Part shown: positions 52,001 through 59,600 of the stretch, one piece after another | How positions within the stretch are numbered: position 1 is the first letter of the stretch | Layout: the number at the start of each line of letters is the position of its first letter | Assembly (NCBI RefSeq): GCF_003013475.1 | Contig: NZ_PXZO01000002.1 | Coordinates: 186,001 to 250,000, forward strand | Direction of reading: 5' to 3' | DNA from: Brevibacillus porteri | GTDB taxonomy: Bacteria > Bacillota > Bacilli > Brevibacillales > Brevibacillaceae | DNA length: 64,000 nt | The notes under the pieces: generated by a model | What the model was told of the DNA's origin: nothing | Database searches by the model: none | What the model saw: the letters and a program-made list of their open reading frames with translations, nothing else | Position numbers and translations under genes: made by a program

Positions 52001-52367
52001 GCAAAAATAAGCGCTGGTTCGGGTCCATCTGGCTGGCTTCCTTCGGAGAAAGACCGAAGAATTGCGGATCGAATTTATCAATTTCATTCAGGTAGGCAGC
52101 TTCTCGAAATTGAATTTGTTCCATCGTCAAGCCTTTGGCGAGTAACAAAGGAATCAAATCGTTCTGGCGCTCTCTGGGAAGCTCTCGTACACAATCTTGA
52201 CCAGCTTGCAACAGACGCCAAAAGTCTGCCGGGTTTTCTGCGCTTCCGAATCGGCAAGCAGCACCAATCACCGCAATATCGTGTGGATTGGGTTTGCTGT
52301 CTGTTGAATGAGCATCCGTCTGCTGTTTATTCAATTTGACTCGGTTCAGTCCTAATGGCTTGCTCAC
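49002..52367 (-). CDS. Trans-AT ketosynthase-ACP-BtrH-like fusion protein
   Basis: 1121 residues. KS (about 28-455): Cys203 in VDTSCSSSLMAV, His337 in VHSIGTKLGDP and His377 in KTNIGHTDH. The second motif is HSIGT instead of HGTGT. A linker (about 460-640) follows, with no AT. ACP (about 685-755): Ser716 in ELGGDSIIAI. BtrH-like domain (about 785-980): Cys806 in SWRQWNCYDRG, His917 in KEHTDHLTVITGY. It starts with GTG at 52367 after GGAGGAAG. It could receive the chain from the glycine module and release it by amide formation with an amine. Whether the KS still condenses is uncertain. Confidence 0.85.
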   Translation of the reverse strand: MSKPLGLNRVKLNKQQTDAHSTDSKPNPHDIAVIGAACRFGSAENPADFWRLLQAGQDCVRELPRERQNDLIPLLLAKGLTMEQIQFREAAYLNEIDKFDPQFFGLSPKEASQMDPNQRLFLLTCWEAIEDAGYGGTMLAGSRTGVYLGFSSDFGEEYRRMIRELEPDALSTSIIGNMKSVIASRISYLLDLKGPSMLVDTSCSSSLMAVHLACQAIRRGECEMALAGGVKLILLSLQDGSNDLGILSQSGRTRPFDNDSDGTGVGEGVGAVLLKPLAKALADGDSIYAVIKGSAANQDGHSFGLTAPNSLAQAEVIQQAWKDAQIDPETLSYIEVHSIGTKLGDPMEMDGLERAFRPYTNRRQFCGIGSVKTNIGHTDHVAGMAGLFKVILSLKQKQIPPHLHFQRANRMIPFEQSPIYIHDTLTEWEPEQSVRRAGISSFGMSGTNVHLVVEEASFIQPLKQDEGFQAIALSAKSKESLLNLLLRFQKWTSKPVEELPTLESLSFTANTGRSHHGYRLLLICRDMDDFSAKISKLCASDWTTLSEPDIFFGWHKVISQEKADREPGILTEAEQQAMNKAANALLQKLLLAQSKELSDLKELGELYVSGADVRWSAMYTFKKPRRVHLPVYPFERKRCWLDISSLHSLDKDAGREKDNVAPQKSGEAKLPNVVVRGRKQDAYTVLEQELAHIWGYVLGLEEVDVHDNFYELGGDSIIAIRMISEISKRMNREVEVQDLLTHLTISDFAAYLDVAGYEEEQVAKAEEAATAVQTVQQRNTKSLHGTQIKRSSYADVSHLSWRQWNCYDRGLALLMEEQDAHLIPYFKLFLGLKRGYQLDAEGYPYSYREHAEVMGYLSDEEMLYKFGYRVKLVPVARLDELHESIIHQLDQGKPVMVAFDEYYTFYTPQYQKEHTDHLTVITGYDHDKQVYTIINHNHLTRGQAQRIQYDKFSTTYQTLEEIYANLEPQSRLIMVLDRVTDDEAILRTSAEQELLCLLKAVESKQQVGRELTLLLSLTEQPDNYFHEANLNELYVQLGGKELWMETLVDWYIPQADQSVREMAEEILQASNHVVNRYALSLYKEKMLKRSDMEAAVDKVRSLTSQFLQQVFALRERDSDIR

Positions 52368-52408
52368 TGCATTCTTCCTCCTTGGTTCCTCTGCTCACCT
52401 GGTTTGGC

Positions 52409-53677
52409 TTAGCTAGCTTGCCATTCGTTGCCGATCTCAGGAAATCGCTGTTGCAAGTCCGATTTGCTGGTCAGCTGATCAAAGCGCATGGCTTGTTCCG
52501 CGTCAGGAGCTTTTTTTGTTTGGAAGATCAAACGAAGCAGAGAAAAAGCTTCGCGTACATCTCCATAGCCCCCCTCTTTTTCTCCTTGTTCCAGCTGTTG
52601 TCTCAGTTGTTGTAGCGCTTGATAGGGAGCGATCACCCCTTGCTGGTACTCTTCTTCATCAAGACCGCGATTTTTCGTGCAAACAGCAATCGCAATGCAA
52701 GAATCGACCAGTTGGGCAATTGCTGCTTGATTACGCGCTTTGGCATCCTGAAGCTCTTGCTGATAACGATTGATCTCCCCCTGCTTGTCAAAGGCAAAGG
52801 CGCGAAGGGGATATCCTTTGGCCAAATTTGTCAGTACATTTTTAGGGCCGAGCTCAATTACGGTATTCGCTCCCTGTTTTACCAAGTAATCCATCGTAGA
52901 TTGCCAGCGAACAGGGCTGGTTGTCTGTGCTGTAAGCAAATCGACAAGTTGATCAGCATGGACATAGGGTTGTGCTGTCACATTGGAAATCACAGGCCAT
53001 TTGGGATCGCAATACGTGTATCGCTTTAGTTCTTCATGTAATTGTTCGGCTGCTTGCACCATGAGTGGCGAATGGAAAGGCGCACTCACCTTGAGGCTGA
53101 CTACGGAAGTCGATCCATGCTGCTTGCACGCTTCTTCTACTTGGCGCACCGCATGTGCATGTCCGGAGATGACGATTTGATCAGCGGAGTTATGGTTGGC
53201 GACCACGACGATCGCATCGTTACGAGAATGTTCCCGACAAATCTCCTCGACAAGTTGAACATTCAACCCAAAGATTGCTGACATCGCTCCGACACCCTGC
53301 GGTGTGGCCGCCTGCATGAACTGACCTCGGCGATAGACAAGGCGGACGGCATCTGCAAACTGGATGGCACCGGCACAAGTCAGGGCCGTAAACTCGCCCA
53401 GACTGTGTCCAGCCACCCACTTCGGTTCGATGTTCATTTCCTCTGAATAAACACGGAAGGCTGCGACACTTGCCGTCAGGATTGCTGGCTGTGCATGCTC
53501 AGTTTTGATCAGTTCTTGTACATCCCCTGCAAAACAAAGGGTTTGCAGGTTAAATTCAAGCGCATCACTTGCTTCTTCAAAGGTGCGAGCGGCAATGGGA
53601 TGGGCCTCACATAATGCTTGGCCCATTCCAACATATTGCGAACCTTGTCCCGGGAATAAGAGTGCGATTTTGTCCAT
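52409..53677 (-). CDS. Free-standing malonyl acyltransferase (trans-AT)
   Basis: 422 residues. LFPGQGSQYVGMGQAL opens the AT domain (about 1-290). The Ser92 nucleophile is in VAGHSLGEFTAL, and His202 is in SAPFHSPLM, the H-x-S after F typical of malonyl selection. SNVTAQPYV follows. About 120 further residues (EQGEKEGGYGD and a helical tail with VREAFSLLRLIFQ) form a C-terminal extension of unknown role. Neither KS protein in the cluster has an AT, so this enzyme should load malonyl onto their ACPs. ATG at 53677, with AAGGGTGAT upstream. Confidence 0.92.
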   Translation of the reverse strand: MDKIALLFPGQGSQYVGMGQALCEAHPIAARTFEEASDALEFNLQTLCFAGDVQELIKTEHAQPAILTASVAAFRVYSEEMNIEPKWVAGHSLGEFTALTCAGAIQFADAVRLVYRRGQFMQAATPQGVGAMSAIFGLNVQLVEEICREHSRNDAIVVVANHNSADQIVISGHAHAVRQVEEACKQHGSTSVVSLKVSAPFHSPLMVQAAEQLHEELKRYTYCDPKWPVISNVTAQPYVHADQLVDLLTAQTTSPVRWQSTMDYLVKQGANTVIELGPKNVLTNLAKGYPLRAFAFDKQGEINRYQQELQDAKARNQAAIAQLVDSCIAIAVCTKNRGLDEEEYQQGVIAPYQALQQLRQQLEQGEKEGGYGDVREAFSLLRLIFQTKKAPDAEQAMRFDQLTSKSDLQQRFPEIGNEWQAS

Positions 53678-53693
53678 TTTTGATCACCCTTCT

Positions 53694-56600
53694 TTACGTC
53701 ATGTATTCATTCACTAGCATCCTGAGCAATTGCTGGTAATCCTGAGTCATCTCCGTGACTTTTTCTGCGCGGAGGCAATCTGGGTCGAATGCACATACGA
53801 TATCAATCACGTCTTTTCCTTCCTTGATCCAGAAAGTAAGCTCATGTTCAAGGTGTGTGAATGATGCATCTGTAAACTCATTGACACTGCCGAAGAATGG
53901 AATAATGGTTCCGTCGTTGCGATCCGTCCGCAATTTTTTTAGCCACAACGAGGCTTCTCCCGTCATTTTCTCGATGAACTGTCGCTTCTGCTGCACCTGC
54001 TTGAATAGATCGAAGAAGGTATTGACCTCTGACATGTTCACCCGGAATGGATAGGCAATCATCTGCAGCTCCTTGGCGACAGCCACTTCCATATAAAGAT
54101 CCTGCTGTCCTGTCAATTCAGCCATGAGGTATAGATACATCGAAAGCAGGACGTCTCTAACCTCAACAGCCTCCATTTGACTTACCTGCTGCACATTTTC
54201 AAACAGATCATCCGTAAGTGAGAATTGGACCCAGTTTGTGTCCGAATTCGCTTCTCCACTAACCCAATACTGAGACGGCAACTCTATCAGCGAGACACGA
54301 TCCAACTCCTTCAACCAATAAGTGGTCGTATCGGTTTCCTCTTGTTCATCTGCTACATCTAAAACGGTGTTCTTCAAAAAGTTGGTTAGGCCAAACAGCG
54401 TAGGATGGGCGAACAAATCGGCAATTCGAACCCGTCCAGGGTAAAGCTGTTCAAGCTTGGCATGAACTTGCACCAGTAAAAGCGAATTACCACCTATGTG
54501 GAAGAAGTTATCCTGCATACTGACCGTTTCACGCTTAAGCACTTCCCGCCAAATGTCAGCCAGCTGTTCTTCCAGTCTGGTAGCTGGAGCTTGATATTCG
54601 GTGTGCTTGTCTTGAAGGGCATCAGGCTCTGGCAATGATTTGCGATCCAGTTTTCCGTTTGGTGTCAGCGGCCACATACTCATATGCGTATAGAAATGTG
54701 GAATCATGTAATCGGGTAAACTTTTGCTCAGCATAGCTCGCAATTCATCGCTGTCCAACGTTCGAGTTGCCATATAGTACGCAGCCAGGTAAGGATCGCT
54801 AGCGGTATCTCGCACACTGACTACCGCTTCCGTAATATCCGGATGCTGGCAAAGGGCACTTTCAATCTCACCTAATTCGATGCGATAACCGCGTACTTTG
54901 CACTGAAAATCGGATCGTCCCACATATTCAATACGTCCATTCGGCAGCCATCTCGCGAGATCACCTGTTTTGTACATGCGTTGACCAGGTTTAAACGGAT
55001 GAGGGATATAGCGCTCAGCCGTCAGTGTTGGCTGACCGAAGTAGCCTCTCGTTACCCCATCCCCTGCAATGTAAAGATCGCCAGTGATCTTCATCGGCTG
55101 CACTTGCAGATGCTCATCGAGGATGTAGACTTGTGTATTGGGCAAAGGTGCGCCAATCGTTACTTCCCCTGCGTCGGTCAAGTCCTGCACCGTAGACCAA
55201 ATCGTTGTTTCCGTCGGACCATACAGATTGTAAAGTCTCGCCTTGGTCTGTGTGCGAAGCCGTTGGAACAAAGTCGCCGAAAGGGCTTCTCCTCCAAGCA
55301 GGATCGCTTTCAGGCAGTCAAGTGCGTGCAAGTTGCTCTTCTCTTCCAGCATGAGCTGTAAACGGGATGGCGTCAGTTGAAGGAAAGTGATTTCTTCCTG
55401 CAAAATCAACTCCTTGAGCACTTGCGGGTCTGCTTGTTGTTCTTCCGTTGCAATGACTACGGTCATCCCTTTTGTCAGCGGTACAATCGTTTCAAGCAGA
55501 AAAATATCAAACGAAATCGTTGTCACAGCCAGCATTTTGTCTGCGCTGGCAAAATCGATGTGTTCCCCGATCCCTGAGCAGAAGTTCATCAAATTGCCGT
55601 GCTCAACCATAACGCCTTTAGGCTTGCCTGTAGAACCCGATGTGTAAATGACATAGGCGAGATCGTCAGGTGTAGCCTGTGGCGGAAGATTGGAGTCGTC
55701 TTCCATCTCCAACCGAGAATCATTTACGTCCACTCGGACAACACTTCCCCACTGCTTCTCTGCCAGAGAATCGTGGGTTAAAACGAGACGAGTCATGCTA
55801 TTTTCCAAAACGTAGGAGATACGTTCTTCTGGATATTGCGGATCAATCGGAACAAACGCAGCCCCTGCTTTCAAGATCGCCAAGAGTCCGACCATCATTT
55901 CCACAGAGCGATTCGTCAAAAGGCTCACGCAAGTATCAGCAGTGACGCCGTGTTGCTTGATCAAACGAGCTACTTGGTTTGCCCGCTGATTTAATTCCGC
56001 ATAGGTGACTTTCTCATCTCCGCATGTGACAGCTAACACGTTCGGCTGTGTTGCTACTACTTCTTCAAAGAGCTGGACGACTGTTTTTTCACGAGAGTAT
56101 TCCAAACTCGTGTCATTCCATTGCTCTATCAGAAGTAAGCGTTCTTCTGCTGCCAGCATGGACATCTTGCCGATCAACTGTTCAGGATCTTCCACCATCT
56201 GCTCCAGAATCTTCTGGAAGTGTGTGGACATCGACGCGATCGTCTCTTTGCTAAACAGCTTGTTGCTGTATTCGATATCGACAATCAGGCGCTGTTCTCG
56301 CTCAATGATGTCAAAGGTCAGATCAAACTGGGCAGAGCGCTGTTCAAATGGATAAGGAGAGAGCGTCAACCCATTTGCACTCATGCTTTCCTTCGCATCG
56401 CCGGTATTTTGCAAAATGAACATCACATCAAACAGTGGGTTGCGCGCCGTATCTTTTTGCAGCGTCAGACGATCCACCAGCATTTCAAACGAATAATCGG
56501 CATGAGAGAGCGCCGCCAGTGCCCGTTCTTTTACTTCCTGAAGGAAATCTGTCACGGTTCGATTGCTTCGCGGGAAGTTTCTCATCGCCAGTGTGTTCAG

Positions 56601-59600
56601 AAAGACACCAACGATGTTTTCCAGGTCTGCATGATGACGGCCAGCCACTGGCGATCCAATGATAATGTCTTCTTCGCCAGCGTATTTCGACATCATAATG
56701 GTGAGCGCTCCCAGTAGCGTCATGTACAAGGTTGAACCATTGTTTTTTGCCAGTGCCAGTATCTTCTCTGTCATCTCTTGAGGAATCTCAAAGGTAAGGA
56801 CATCTCCCTCAAAGCTCTGGACGGACGGTCGAGGGTGGTCCGTAGGCAGATTAAGCACAGGAAGTTCTCCATCCAGCTCTTTTAGCCAGAATTTCTCCTG
56901 AGCGGCCAATACCCCATTGTCCAGCTGCTCTGTTTGCCACACGCTGTAGTCTTTATATTGAATCCGAAGCTCGGGCAACTCGAGTCCCTGATACAATTGG
57001 AAGAACTCACGGATCAAAATGTTGATGGATACACCATCGGAAATAATGTGATGCATGTCGAACAGCAACAAGTGTTTGTTGACATCCATGCGAATGAGCA
57101 TACCGCGAACAAGCGGAGCTTTTGACAAGTCAAATGGTCGAATGAATTGTTCGACTGTTCTCTTTGCCTCGTACTCGTCGACTTCACAATACGCCAACGT
57201 AAAATCTACGCTCGGTTGAACGGTTTGCATCAAAACGCCATCCACGATGGAAAACGAGGTGCGCAGCGACTCATGACGCTGCACCAGCGAGACAAATGCA
57301 CGTTCGAAGGCCATTCTGTCCAGCTCGCCTTCTAGCATCATGACTGTAGGGATGTTGTAGGCAACTGCCCCTTCCTGCATTTGTTCCAATACATAAATTC
57401 TCTGCTGAGACGATGTGGCGGGATAAGCTTCCCGATAATCTGCTACAGGAATCGCTGACACAGCTGATTCTTCATTCGGAGCCAGTAACACAGCCAATTG
57501 ACGGATTGTCGGAGTCTGAAACAGGTCGGTGATTGTCATCTCTTTTTGCAACTGCTTGGTGACACGGGAAACGATACCGATTGCCAAAAGAGAATCGCCA
57601 CCCAGCCTGAAGAAGTCGTCGTCAATGCTCAATTCGGAGTAACCCAGCACATCGGACCAAATCTGACCCAAGGCTTGCTCCAACAACGTGTAGTGATCGC
57701 CTTCCTCCCTGCCATACAAAACAACACGGTTTTGTATGGTCACTGCGGATGGTACTTCGCGTTCTTTATGAGATTTCACGCTTGCAAAGATCGTGTCTCC
57801 GAGCTTTACTTTCAGCGACGGTGCCCATTCCTTCAGCACTTGCAAATCAAATTGTCCAATGATCAAATGCTCAGTTTGGCAAGACAGCGATGCATCAAAG
57901 GCCTGAAGCGCTCCATCCATTGGCATGTAACCGATAAAACCAGGACCTGTTATGCCTTCAAACGCATACCAGTTCAAAGCGATCGTTGGTTTTCCCGTTC
58001 GATTGCGAGCTGCACTATAGGCATCCAGGAAGCAGTTGGACGAGACATAGTCACTGCCAGTCGCTCCACCCCAAATTGAAGCAAGTGATGAGAAGATCAC
58101 AAAGAAATCCAGATGCTCCGGTTCAGCTATTTGATCGAGTATGACTGTGCCCGCCATCTTCGCTTTCAAACCATTTTGAAAATGGGAAAACGACTTCGTC
58201 TGAATCGTCTCGAAGGTGATATGCGCCGCGGATTGGATAATACCGTTGATCGGTCCGTAACGGGCGCGGACTTGCTCGGAAATATCCTCCATCTGCTGAC
58301 GGTCGGACACGTCGGCTGCGTAGCAGACTACCTGCGCTCCCATTTCCTCTAGCTCAATCAGTTCTCTCAGCTTTCGTGCCTCAGCAGCACTGCAGTCTGG
58401 ATGCTGTAAACGCTCCTGCCACTCGTGGTTAGGTGGAAGTGGAGAACGATTAATCAGCACGAGCGTCACATTTTTTTGAGCGGCCAGATGCTTACTAAAT
58501 GCCAGTCCCAGTTTTCCGGTACCTCCGGCGATCAAGTAAACGCCATTTTCACGTATCTCTACAGGCCGTTTCGGAATTTGATCGATATCGCAGCGATTCA
58601 TTTCTGGTACGATGCGATTTCCTCTATAAGCCACCAAAGTGTCATCCCGATTGCAACGAATTTCCGCTAGAAGCTGACCAGCCAACTGCGATGTTGAACG
58701 CCCCTCTGTTGCGAGATCCAGGCTAAAGCATTGCAGTTTTGGATTTTCCTGCGAGATAACCTTGGCAAGACCGAACAAGGGAGCCTTTTCTGGAAAAACA
58801 GGGCCGTTGTCATCTACTGCTTGTGCGTAGTTCGAAACGATCCGTAAATCTAGCACCTGCTTCAGATCCAGGTCAAGCAACGCTTGTGTTAAATGGAACA
58901 GACTGTAAACGCCAAGATGTTGCGCTGACTCCAGAGCTTCAAGCTCTCCGAGACCATTTGGCTGTTGGGCGCCCGAGGTCAAGCTCCATAAGTGGATAAT
59001 CCCAGTCAGCTTTTCCTTTTTGTCCCTGAGTCTCTCGAACACACGCCGCAGATCTTCTGGCTGGCTGGGGTCTAGGATAAACTCGTGGGAAGAAACGGAG
59101 GCAAAAGCCTCACCGCTGCGAAGTATGAACACTTCATGTCCGTCCGATGCCATCGCGTCAGCAAGAGTTTCCCCTAGGCCGCCTTCATCTTGAAACACTA
59201 ACCAGATCCCTGGACGCTGGGACTGATGATTGGTTGTTAGCTCTTTCGTTTGCCAATTGATCTGGTAGAGCCACTCTCGATACTCTTGTGGCGTATACGC
59301 TGAGTGCCCGACCAATAACACTGAATCAGACAGATCAAGCAGCGCTGTTGACGACGGATACATGGCAACCGATTGATAGTTCGTATCCCGAAGAGCCTTT
59401 TCCCAGCGTGAGGCATCCATCAGTCTGGATTGGTGTCGCAGATCGGTGTCTTCGTACTGCCACCAGTCTGCGGCAAGCCCCCCGATCACATTTGCCGTTG
59501 AACGATTTTTCACGAGCTCAATCGCAAACAGCACGCCCTGCTCTGCAAGCAACTGATGCAAAATCGATAAGGATGCCCGAACATCCTTCGTCCTGTGTAT

